A stretch of 64,000 nucleotides of DNA from Bathymodiolus brooksi (taxonomy: Eukaryota; Mollusca; Bivalvia; Mytilida; Modiolidae). The position numbers and the translations under genes are program-made. This document shows, one piece after another, positions 61,801 to 64,000 of this stretch. Where the stretch lies: NCBI GenBank assembly GCA_963680875.1, contig OY804583.1, positions 35,329,331-35,393,330 on the forward strand, given 5' to 3'. The notes below the pieces were generated by a model that was given only the letters and a program-made list of their open reading frames with translations, was not told the origin of the DNA and searched no databases. The stretch's first letter is position 1, and every line of letters starts with the position of its first letter.

Positions 61801-63250
61801 AAATAACATGGTTAAATAAAAATTATAAAATAATATCAGTATTAAATAAAGAGTAGAGATATTACACAAAACAATATTCTATGATACAAATGGGGTTCTT
61901 TAAATAAAAATACTAAAATTGGGTTCACTGTGACCTTTGTAAATAAACCCAGAAGAGTTTGTTGATACCAAAGGGGTAATTAGAATCTGTCTGTCGAAGT
62001 AGAACTTATTATCCTACAATGGTGTGATTTTTGAATATTAATATACATGTAGGTGTAATAGATAAACTGTATTAACATAGGAGTTATAGAAAAATAAACT
62101 GTATTGATATAGGAGTTATAGATAAACTGTATTGTTATTTAGCTATGGCACCTAATCAAGCTTTCCTGGCACCTAATTCGTGTAGCACGAATGGTAAGGA
62201 ACGATAACAGTAGAAACACAGACGTGATGGTGGACACCTTTGAAAATGAAAAGAAGTTATGTTTGTTTCTGCCCTTTCAATAAGAAGATTTAGAAGATAC
62301 CAAAGGGAGGTAATCAGAATCCATATATCGAAGACAAAACACTGGCCAAACGGAAAAGTACAAAAGGACAAACAACGATCTACTAAACATACACATAAAA
62401 CTAAAGATCGAGTCATACTAACCCCACTAAAAACTGGGGGTGAATTCAGGTGTTCCAGAAGGGAAAGCGATTCCTGCTCCACTAGTGGCACCCGCAGTGT
62501 TAATCTAGTTACAAACCCGGTGATAAGTCGTGAATGAGGAAAGGACCGGGAAGTGCTTACGACAAGTGGAACATATCCGTGGTCGTTTGTAACACAGATA
62601 TTCCATAACGGGCAACCAAGTCATGGTGGCGACGGTAACATTTTCGTTTTGCGGTTGGGTCATGCCAATTAACCTGTCATTCAACTTTGACGTCCAACTA
62701 TATGGAAGACAGTTATATAAATTGACCAATCTGATAACAACTTCTGGCATGTACTCGATTTTGATGCTTATAGATTTACTAGGCTCATCGCTGATTGGTC
62801 GGTTGAAACAAATGAACCCTGACATGACCCCATATGAGATGTCTTTATATATTAGGGTACTACCAAATAAAATAAAGTAGGAATGAACTGGATGGCATTA
62901 GATGTAAGACGCTAAAGAAAAGTAACAGATATAAAAAGATGCAAAACAAACGTTTGATTCCAATTAGATTAACTGATTATACTGATTATACTGATTATAC
63001 TGATTATACTGATTTCTTAAAGGTTGGTGGTCCCATTTAACAATTAAATAAACATCCACTATGAAATATTGTGTGCAGTGGTATTAAACACACATTATTC
63101 TAATACAATATACATACATGGCAGTTGGTATAGAGCTGTACTAATAATAGCTTCATCATCAGGTACACGTGGTGAGGAGGCCTCTGTATATATATAGTAT
63201 GATCCGGAGGCAGCACTGCTAGGTCCTGTAGATGATGATGTTGTTGTTCC
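34763..63250 (-). CDS. MAM/EGF multidomain extracellular protein, 3' part (14 exons)
   Basis: Reconstructed join on the minus strand: 63250-63118, 61234-61062, 59552-59474, 53704-53579, 50854-50751, 48709-48577, 46809-46637, 44438-44360, 42999-42883, 40442-40339, 39627-39495, 36786-36614, 35552-35474, 34773-34763. This gives 1617 nt, that is 538 residues and a TAA stop, partial at the 5' end. The order is MAM1 (missing its first exon), EGF1, MAM2, EGF2, MAM3. Every junction has GT/AG borders and the phases match throughout. MAM domains (meprin, A5, RPTP-mu family) are extracellular adhesion and oligomerisation modules of about 160 residues with four cysteines; MAM2 and MAM3 are 163 codons each and keep all four. 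No transmembrane segment follows MAM3, so this end would be secreted. The signal peptide and any other domains are outside the window. The ligand is unknown. Confidence 0.85.
35058..35165 (-). mobile_element. SINE tail fragment
   Basis: Reversed tail: GCTTAACGCCAATTTCAACA, then TCAGTTTTATTGGTGGAGG. Only the 3' half is present. It lies in the last intron of the MAM/EGF gene. Confidence 0.7.
35297..35448. mobile_element. Short inverted-repeat element (MITE-like)
   Basis: The ends are CTAGGTTGCACAAACG and the reversed partner GTTGTGCAATCCAG, with a CAATTAA-rich interior. A partial relative lies at about 30925-31005. Non-coding. Confidence 0.55.
35474..35552 (-). CDS. Exon: MAM3 C-terminal part
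   Basis: A 79-nt exon from acceptor TTGCAG to donor GTACGT. It encodes [26 protein letters not shown] and the first base of a cysteine codon. It is the conserved MAM strand ending in the fourth cysteine. A closer GTTTAT donor six bases earlier would drop that cysteine and was rejected, because the 79-nt length matches the other two copies. DNA is nearly identical to the MAM2 exon at 44360 (5 differences in 79). Confidence 0.88.
35698..35956 (-). mobile_element. SINE, head type 1, full length
   Basis: Tail at left (GTTTAACGCCACTCTCAACA). The reversed B box is GGATCCGAACTCACAACG and the head end is near CCATACAATCACGGCCGAGA. It sits in the intron between MAM3 exons 3 and 4. Confidence 0.82.
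36396..36572 (+). repeat. Dispersed repeat B, partial
   Basis: Contains ACAACGATCTACAAAACA, AACTAAAGATAGTGCAAG, CAGTTCCTGCTCCACTAGTG and CGTCGTGTTACGCTAGTTAC, in the order seen in the longer copies. Confidence 0.75.
36614..36786 (-). CDS. Exon: MAM3 core
   Basis: A 173-nt exon, phase 1 in and 0 out, from acceptor AATTTGCAG to donor GTGAGT. It encodes the third MAM cysteine in [12 protein letters not shown], then [19 protein letters not shown] and IPQYSDTV. It differs from the MAM2 exon at 46637 at only 5 of 58 residues. A 27-bp minisatellite begins about 85 bp upstream of its acceptor. Confidence 0.93.
36872..37118. repeat. 27-bp tandem repeat
   Basis: About nine units of a 27-bp repeat reading AACAATGCAGTAAGTCATGC then ATAACAG; one unit has an extra GTGGC. 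It is intronic, just upstream in sense of MAM3 exon 3. The open frame it contains is a by-product of the 27-bp period. Confidence 0.93.
37549..37872 (+). mobile_element. SINE, head type 1, with duplicated 3' tail
   Basis: A full-length copy: head GGGGCCATTGTGGCTGTGG, B-box-like GAGGTCGAATCCCGCTCAG, and tail AATATTGTTGAAAGTGGCGC. The last 57 bp (AAAATAACTGAAATATTG to CAAACCAACAC) are repeated once more in tandem. Confidence 0.85.
37880..38785. other. Intronic sequence with one short direct repeat
   Basis: No exon was seen. GTGTACACACTAGTTTGAAA and its flank occur at about 37938 and again at about 38094 (roughly 50 bp each). The rest is AT-rich and unassigned. Confidence 0.4.
38787..39474 (-). 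mobile_element. Hairpin-ended element, inverted copy with four internal repeats
   Basis: Reverse orientation of the element at 32527. It begins TTATCCCCTCGCCAACGAAG and ends TTGCGTTGCCCTTG. It has four internal units instead of seven, plus a run of CCGTCCGTCCTTCC at the hairpin side. It is intronic, immediately 3' in sense of MAM3 exon 2. Confidence 0.82.
39495..39627 (-). CDS. Exon: MAM3 second part
   Basis: A 133-nt exon, phase 0 in and 1 out, from acceptor TTATTCAAG to donor GTAACT. It encodes a Ser/Thr-rich start, then [20 protein letters not shown] and [14 protein letters not shown], the part of MAM that carries the TGP and EAS signatures. Identity to the MAM2 counterpart is 28 of 44 residues, much lower than in the next exon. 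Confidence 0.92.
39957..40085 (-). mobile_element. SINE, head type 3, tail fragment
   Basis: GAGTGATTGTTGCTTAACGC, then ATATCATGGCAAGAACAG and GAGATGATGATGATGTC, matching the tail side of the copies at 33660 and 61350. The head is absent. Confidence 0.7.
40339..40442 (-). CDS. Exon: MAM3 N-terminal part
   Basis: A 104-nt exon, phase 1 in and 0 out, from acceptor TTTATCTTCAG to donor GTAATT. It encodes [18 protein letters not shown], then [10 protein letters not shown]. It holds the CDFE signature, the first two MAM cysteines and the aromatic DIFDW. Too short to stand out as an open frame; it was found by looking for the missing first MAM exon. It is strongly diverged from MAM2 exon 1 (about 13 of 35 residues shared). 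Confidence 0.85.
40510..40772 (-). mobile_element. SINE, head type 2
   Basis: Tail at left (TTTAAATGCCACCCTCAGCA). The reversed B-box-like GGCACGAACCCATGCC and reversed A-box-like ACTTATTGAGGCACCC are at right. It matches 51433-51686. Confidence 0.82.
40788..42105 (-). mobile_element. LINE (non-LTR retrotransposon), 5' truncated
   Basis: Sense is minus. The 3' end is an (ATT)n microsatellite at 40788-40827, preceded by the tail motif CGCATTATATAACAATAC and CTCTAAGCGCTTTAC. A long AT-rich 3' UTR follows and then the end of an RT open frame. It sits in the intron between EGF2 and MAM3. The same tail motif with (AAT)n occurs on the other strand at 43920-44016. Confidence 0.85.
41318..42100 (-). 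pseudogene. LINE reverse transcriptase, C-terminal part
   Basis: The minus frame contains the catalytic [11 protein letters not shown], then [43 protein letters not shown] and [20 protein letters not shown]. This is the standard C-terminal RT and thumb order of CR1/Jockey-type LINEs. The clean frame stops at 41390 after ELIHF. A shifted frame then continues with [16 protein letters not shown] to about 41318, so a frameshift in the T/A run near 41395 has broken it. The fingers and palm N-terminus are missing. Confidence 0.85.
42148..42275 (+). mobile_element. SINE tail fragment
   Basis: GTTTGTTAGTGACCTACAGT, TTTTCTCTGGGTACT, then AAAACTGACCGCCATGATAT and a diverged GTGACATTAAACCCCATAA. Adjacent degenerate pieces at 42411-42545 and 42595-42668 belong to the same family. 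Confidence 0.7.
42883..42999 (-). CDS. Exon: EGF-like domain 2
   Basis: A 117-nt phase 1-1 exon from acceptor TTCATCCAG to donor GTAGGC. Residues: [15 protein letters not shown], then [23 protein letters not shown]. The six cysteines follow C-x4-C-x5-C-x8-C-x-C-x8-C, the classic EGF pattern. No calcium-binding D-x-D/N-E consensus is visible. Its GT start completes the last cysteine codon of MAM2. Confidence 0.92.
43169..43537. mobile_element. MITE with 31-bp terminal inverted repeats
   Basis: The left end is CAATCTAATTAAAATTAG followed by TTGTTTGTTGTAT; the right end is its reverse complement with about two mismatches in 31. The interior (about 310 bp) is non-coding and includes TGTTGATTGGTCACTTGAAA, which also occurs beside repeat B at 62790. 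No target duplication was recognised. Confidence 0.75.
43556..43762 (-). repeat. Dispersed repeat B, reverse orientation
   Basis: CCTTCCGGAGCACCTGAG, CCCAGTTTTTAGTGGGGTT, GTAGATCGTTGTTTGTCC, then GATTGCCCCTTTGGTATCTT, the exact reverse order of the plus-strand copies. Confidence 0.82.
43920..44016 (+). mobile_element. LINE 3' tail with (AAT)n
   Basis: GTAAAGCACTTAGAGTAATT, then ATAATGCGCTATATAAATAC and an (AAT)n run. This is the same tail as the truncated LINE at 40788, in the opposite direction. Confidence 0.7.
44360..44438 (-). CDS. Exon: MAM2 C-terminal part
   Basis: A 79-nt exon, phase 0 in and 1 out, from acceptor TTTTTTGCAG to donor GTACGT. It encodes [26 protein letters not shown] and the first base of the fourth MAM cysteine, completed by the EGF2 exon. 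Only two of its 26 residues differ from the MAM3 copy. Confidence 0.9.
44516..46079. repeat. 104-bp tandem repeat, 15 units
   Basis: Unit starts fall every 104 bp exactly from 44516 to 45972, ending at 46079. The unit begins GATTGTGGAGATACAGGTAT and ends GTAAGAAATTGAGATGT. The first eleven or so units are nearly identical, differing in ACCGG/ACAGG/ACAAG. The last three or four, at the right, are more diverged (GGAGATGAAGG, ACTGGATAACC). It lies in the intron between MAM2 exons 3 and 4. Confidence 0.96.
46308..46400 (-). repeat. Dispersed repeat B fragment
   Basis: AGGAGCCACTAGTGGAGCAG and CCAGAACACCTGAGCTCA match the centre of repeat B in reverse. Confidence 0.6.
46637..46809 (-). CDS. Exon: MAM2 core
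   Basis: A 173-nt exon, phase 1 in and 0 out, from acceptor TTGTTATTAG to donor GTGAGT. It encodes [20 protein letters not shown], then [32 protein letters not shown]. It carries the third MAM cysteine and the G-D-Q/E-W motif. Extension of the open frame upstream and downstream is intron. Confidence 0.94.
46878..47118 (+). mobile_element. SINE, head type 1
   Basis: Head GGGGCCATCATGGCTATGC, B-box-like GAGTTGGAATCCCGCTAA, body GTACTTGATACAACATTACG and a diverged tail. Intronic, upstream of MAM2 exon 3. Confidence 0.8.
47120..48159. other. Intronic sequence, possible pogo/Tigger-like relic
   Basis: No exon was seen. About 47530-47770 contains CTGTCTAAACAGAACTCC and, at its right, GTTTAGACTGGTTTCACTG. 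The latter resembles the CAGTGAAACC ends of pogo/Tigger-derived short elements; a related stretch lies at 42280-42400. This is a weak call. Confidence 0.35.
48160..48547. mobile_element. Dispersed non-coding element
   Basis: From GAGGCTCAGTGGACTGAGC through ATAGAGGACTTTCCATAAAT to GACAGACGACGGACGATGG, CCAAGTGATGGCAAAAAGG and TGTGAGCT. The ACGGACG...CAAGTGATGGCAA...GTGAGCT ending is one I associate with mollusc transposon tails, and a degenerate relative lies at 31350. The class is unknown. Confidence 0.5.
48577..48709 (-). CDS. Exon: MAM2 second part
   Basis: A 133-nt exon, phase 0 in and 1 out, from acceptor AATCGACAG to donor GTAACT. It encodes [20 protein letters not shown], then [18 protein letters not shown]. 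Same length and phases as the MAM1 and MAM3 counterparts. Confidence 0.92.
49150..49835. repeat. 38-bp tandem repeat, about 18 units
   Basis: Units of about 38 bp reading ACAGAATGTAAATTAAACAT then ATAAGGGAGATAACTCTT, with many substitutions and small indels. It lies in the intron between MAM2 exons 1 and 2. Open frames here are repeat artefacts. Confidence 0.92.
49836..50750. other. Intronic sequence without recognised features
   Basis: AT-rich DNA with no convincing exon or repeat. Short frames on both strands lack splice borders or domain similarity. Confidence 0.4.
50751..50854 (-). CDS. Exon: MAM2 N-terminal part
   Basis: A 104-nt exon, phase 1 in and 0 out, from acceptor TCTGTTTCAG to donor GTAAGT. 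It encodes [20 protein letters not shown], then [10 protein letters not shown]. It starts the MAM fold with the CDFE motif, the first two cysteines and the DIFNW aromatic strand. It follows EGF1 directly, without a linker. Confidence 0.93.
50946..51425 (+). repeat. Dispersed repeat B, long copy
   Basis: Order: GAAGATACCAAAGGGGTAAT, CAGAATCCGTATATCGAAGA, AAAGGACAAACAACGATC, CTCACTAAAAACCAGGGG, GGTGCTCTGGAAGGGTAA, GCAGTTCCTGCTCCACTA, ATTCCATAACGGTCAACTAA and a trailing ATTGGTCATTTGAACTTATT. It is non-coding and present in at least eight copies in the window. I have an unverified memory that similar sequence forms the 3' tail of RT elements in bivalves. Confidence 0.82.
51433..51686 (-). mobile_element. 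SINE, head type 2, full length
   Basis: The clearest copy of this type. Read in sense from the right: GGGTGGCTCAATGAGTTAGG (A-box region), GTGGGTTCGCACCCAGC (B-box region), then a unique body and the shared tail ending near ATATTGCTGAATGTGGCGTT. The tRNA-like head indicates RNA polymerase III ancestry. Confidence 0.88.
51693..51815 (+). mobile_element. 5'-truncated retroelement tail (copy 4)
   Basis: 123 bp from CAGGGTCATTACGGTTTTCA to TTTTGTTATTACCCTT, matching the last part of the reverse transcriptase element of copies 1-3. It abuts the head end of the SINE at 51686. Confidence 0.85.
51830..53390. other. Intronic sequence, one possible inverted-repeat element
   Basis: No exon was seen. 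TTGGGACGAAGTCC at about 52581 and TTGGGACTTCGTCC at about 52926 are partly reverse-complementary and may mark a decayed MITE of about 370 bp. The rest is unassigned. Confidence 0.35.
53395..53505 (+). mobile_element. SINE tail fragment
   Basis: TTCTGCCACCAATACAACTG, ACCGCCACAATATATCTG, ATATTGTTGAAAGTGGCG. It ends about 75 bp before the EGF1 exon border. Confidence 0.75.
53579..53704 (-). CDS. Exon: EGF-like domain 1
   Basis: A 126-nt phase 1-1 exon from acceptor TTTATTTGTAG to donor GTATGT. Residues: [41 protein letters not shown]. Six cysteines follow C-x4-C-x5-C-x10-C-x-C-x10-C. Two residues longer in the third loop and the last loop than EGF2. It links MAM1 to MAM2. Confidence 0.94.
53782..53878. 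repeat. 96-bp direct repeat, left copy
   Basis: TTATTATTGACAAAAGGTAA to GGCTCAAGTCTAATTTACA. The same sequence with a few changes recurs at 54167-54261, on the other side of the MITE. Confidence 0.85.
53879..54166. mobile_element. MITE with ~42-bp terminal inverted repeats
   Basis: The left end is GGGAACGACCATTTAACTTG followed by a G-run and TTATGG. The right end is the reverse complement (CCATAACCCC, then CAAGTTAAATGGTCCGTCCC). The interior is A/T-rich, non-coding, and partly self-complementary (poly-A and poly-T runs). Confidence 0.82.
54167..54261. repeat. 96-bp direct repeat, right copy
   Basis: Second copy of the segment at 53782, 385 bp further on, bracketing the MITE. Confidence 0.85.
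54322..54385 (-). repeat. Dispersed repeat B fragment
   Basis: TTCTCTGGATTGTCCATTTT and TTGATTGCCCCTTCTGTAT, as in the reversed copies at 30230 and 43730. Confidence 0.55.
54422..54826. repeat. 405-bp near-perfect palindrome
   Basis: The left arm 54422-54615 (194 bp) and right arm 54634-54826 (193 bp) are reverse complements with few mismatches, separated by an 18-bp loop. The arm starts ACAGGCGCATGG and ends CCACAGTTTTTCG. It lies in the intron between MAM1 and EGF1, so the primary transcript would contain a hairpin of about 190 base pairs. Confidence 0.93.
54986..55540. mobile_element. MITE with long imperfect inverted repeats
   Basis: The left end is AATACGGTTGTTTCCAATCA; the right end is the reverse complement of AATACGGTTGTTTCGTATCA. 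Similarity continues inward past ATGTTAGGCA...ACTTCC for over 100 bp with many mismatches. It is about 555 bp and non-coding. Confidence 0.7.
55690..56160. repeat. 97-bp tandem repeat, about five units
   Basis: Unit starts (AGAGGGGGACAATTTAGTAG) at 55783, 55880, 55977 and 56074, with a diverged unit before. Each unit ends GGCCTTTGGTTGGAGTGGCC then TTATA, which is nearly the 33-bp repeat that follows. Confidence 0.92.
56150..59445. repeat. 33-bp tandem repeat with an 1148-bp internal duplication
   Basis: About 100 units of a 33-bp repeat reading TTATAAGAGAGGTTGCCTTT then GGTGAGAGTGGCC, with variants such as AGTGAGG, TTTTGTG and GGTGGGAGTGG. A block around 56360-57485 recurs 1148 bp further on (frames at 56525 and 57673 translate identically). 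A third, shorter related block covers 58240-58870. Because 33 is a multiple of three, long frames ([33 protein letters not shown]) run on both strands; they are not genes. Intronic, ending about 30 bp from MAM1 exon 4. Confidence 0.95.
59474..59552 (-). CDS. Exon: MAM1 C-terminal part
   Basis: A 79-nt exon, phase 0 in and 1 out, from acceptor CTTTTTAG to donor GTAAGT. It encodes [26 protein letters not shown] and the first base of the fourth MAM cysteine, completed by the EGF1 exon. It fixed the correct donor in the two other copies. Confidence 0.92.
59632..60880. repeat. 19-bp AT-rich tandem repeat, interrupted
   Basis: Degenerate units of about 19 bp (AGGAAATCCCTAATAATAT) at 59632-59975 and 60185-60880, interrupted by an unrelated insert. 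It fills most of the intron between MAM1 exons 3 and 4. Confidence 0.9.
59976..60184. mobile_element. Hairpin-ended dispersed repeat inside the 19-bp array
   Basis: It contains CGACGGACGGAAGGACGGATGG and ends with TATACCCCCTCC, GGTG, GAGTGGGGGTATA, which can form a hairpin. The layout (GACGG run plus terminal hairpin) resembles the right end of the element at 32527, although the sequences differ. Confidence 0.6.
61062..61234 (-). CDS. Exon: MAM1 core
   Basis: A 173-nt exon, phase 1 in and 0 out, from acceptor CTGTTTTCAG to donor GTAGGT. It encodes [20 protein letters not shown], then [32 protein letters not shown]. It has the third MAM cysteine and the G-D-E-W motif, but is clearly diverged from MAM2 and MAM3. 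Confidence 0.93.
61350..61715 (-). mobile_element. SINE, head type 3, full length
   Basis: Read in sense from the right: TAATGGTTAGAGTGCTCGTC (A-box region), GTGGGTTCAAGTCACGG (B-box region), body GTGGGACAACATGTC, and tail ending in CACTCATTCACTCACTCAC. It is the best copy of this type in the window. Confidence 0.87.
61720..62280. other. Intronic sequence with small repeats
   Basis: A repeat B fragment lies at about 61957-62000 (GATACCAAAGGGGTAATTAG). Three loose copies of about 36 bp (ATAGATAAACTGTATT with AGGAGTTATAG) lie at 62050-62140. No exon was seen. Confidence 0.5.
62283..62640 (+). repeat. Dispersed repeat B, long copy
   Basis: GATTTAGAAGATACCAAAGG, AAAAGGACAAACAACGATC, CCCCACTAAAAACTGGGGG, GTGTTCCAGAAGGGAAAGC, GATTCCTGCTCCACTAGTGG, AACATATCCGTGGTCGTTTG. 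It continues into sequence (62640-62970) that shares TGATTGGTCGGTTGAAAC and a CCAATTAGATTAA end with the MITE at 43169. Confidence 0.82.
62968..63014. repeat. 9-bp tandem repeat
   Basis: About five units of ACTGATTAT, intronic, roughly 100 bp before the donor end of MAM1 exon 2. Confidence 0.9.
63118..63250 (-). CDS. Exon: MAM1 second part (first exon visible)
   Basis: A 133-nt exon, phase 0 in and 1 out, from acceptor TATTCATAG to donor GTATGT. It encodes [20 protein letters not shown], then [18 protein letters not shown]. Its 104-nt partner with the CDFE motif was not found up to 64000, so the upstream intron is longer than 750 bp and the gene continues beyond the window. Confidence 0.92.
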
Positions 63251-63374
63251 CTATGAATACAAACATATTACGTCTTATATGTAAAGAATGCTGACTGGCT
63301 TAACATTTAATGTTCACAAGAAAAGTTTGAAGATAAAAAAGGAGTAATCAGAATTCGTTGAAGCTTCAGAGCCG

Positions 63375-63525
63375 TTAAACACAAATAACACCAACGTGTT
63401 CAAAGTGTTGTTAAACACATATAACCCTAGCGTGTTCAAAGTGTTGCTAAGCACATATACCAATAACCGTAAATATGCTCAAAGTTAAGCACATACAACC
63501 ATAGTGTGTTCAAATTGTATTTCAG
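63375..63525. repeat. ~45-bp tandem repeat, three to four units
   Basis: Degenerate units containing GTTAAACACATATAACC and GTGTTCAAAGTGTTG. Confidence 0.75.
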
Positions 63526-63527
63526 AA

Positions 63528-63670
63528 GAATTTGAAGATACGAAAGGGGTCATCAGAATACGTATTTCGAAGAAGAACAGACAAAACAATGGACAAAAGA
63601 AAAAGTACAAAAGGACAAACAACGATCTACAAACATACACATAAAACTAAAGATCGAGTAACAAGTCTTA
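63528..63670 (+). repeat. Dispersed repeat B, 5' part
   Basis: GAAGATACGAAAGGGGTCAT, CAGAATACGTATTTCGAAGA, AAAGGACAAACAACGATC, ACTAAAGATCGAGTAACA. The downstream half is absent. Confidence 0.78.
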
Positions 63671-64000
63671 TAATGAACAACCAAATTGTTTTAATAACGG
63701 CCAAGCATTGCAAGATGTACGCAATACAGATTCAACATCACGCTATCAAAATGATTTGTAACTGGATCGGAATACATGGAAAACGATCAGTAATTCCCAT
63801 GTCTTCCCATTCCTACATATCCTACTAAATAACATAGATATCCTGCAATATTATTACAGCCGTATGCCTTTTATACGACCACCCTTTCTGGAAAGAAGAA
63901 AAGGTTTTATCAGAGAGGTTGTCTCATTTGTGGAGGCAGCTGACTGGTCTCTTAATATCACAATACATCTGCAATCGGGTCTGCTATCAGAGGTGGTCTT

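Noticed and set aside
62156..62537. Open frames on both strands of 92-111 codons
   Set aside because: They cover dispersed repeat B, which recurs in several places in both orientations with no conserved frame.

Overview
The window is animal nuclear DNA. Spliced exons with GT/AG borders, tRNA-derived SINEs, LINE and other reverse transcriptase remnants, inverted-repeat (MITE-like) elements and many minisatellites all point that way. There is no prokaryotic gene organisation. The dispersed repeats, especially a SINE core ending near GTGGCGTTAAACACCATAA, look like those of marine molluscs, most likely a gastropod such as an abalone. That assignment rests on memory and was not searched.

Layout. 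(1) 1-25080: one satellite array of about 835 copies of a 30-bp unit, running off the left edge and organised into higher-order repeats of about 1.2-3.9 kb. (2) 25080-34680: a gene-free transposon graveyard. It holds a 77-bp tandem repeat split by a reverse transcriptase element, further copies of that element, SINEs, and a hairpin-ended repeat carrying nuclear-receptor-like half-sites. (3) 34680-63250, minus strand: the 3' part of one gene. Fourteen exons were reconstructed by splice sites, phase and domain content. They encode 538 residues arranged MAM(partial)-EGF-MAM-EGF-MAM and then a stop. The 5' end lies beyond the right edge of the window. (4) 63250-64000: upstream intron sequence with more repeats.

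The gene is the only convincing host protein-coding locus. Each MAM domain uses the same four exon lengths (104, 133, 173 and 79 nt) and each EGF domain is one phase 1-1 exon, so the protein grew by duplication of an EGF+MAM block. Its introns are full of mobile elements, and several carry their own unrelated minisatellite (units of 9, 19, 27, 33/97, 38 and 104 bp). The long open frames in the 30-bp and 33-bp arrays arise because the unit length is a multiple of three; I do not treat them as genes.

All coordinates were read by eye. Repeat edges may be off by some bases and no database search was possible.
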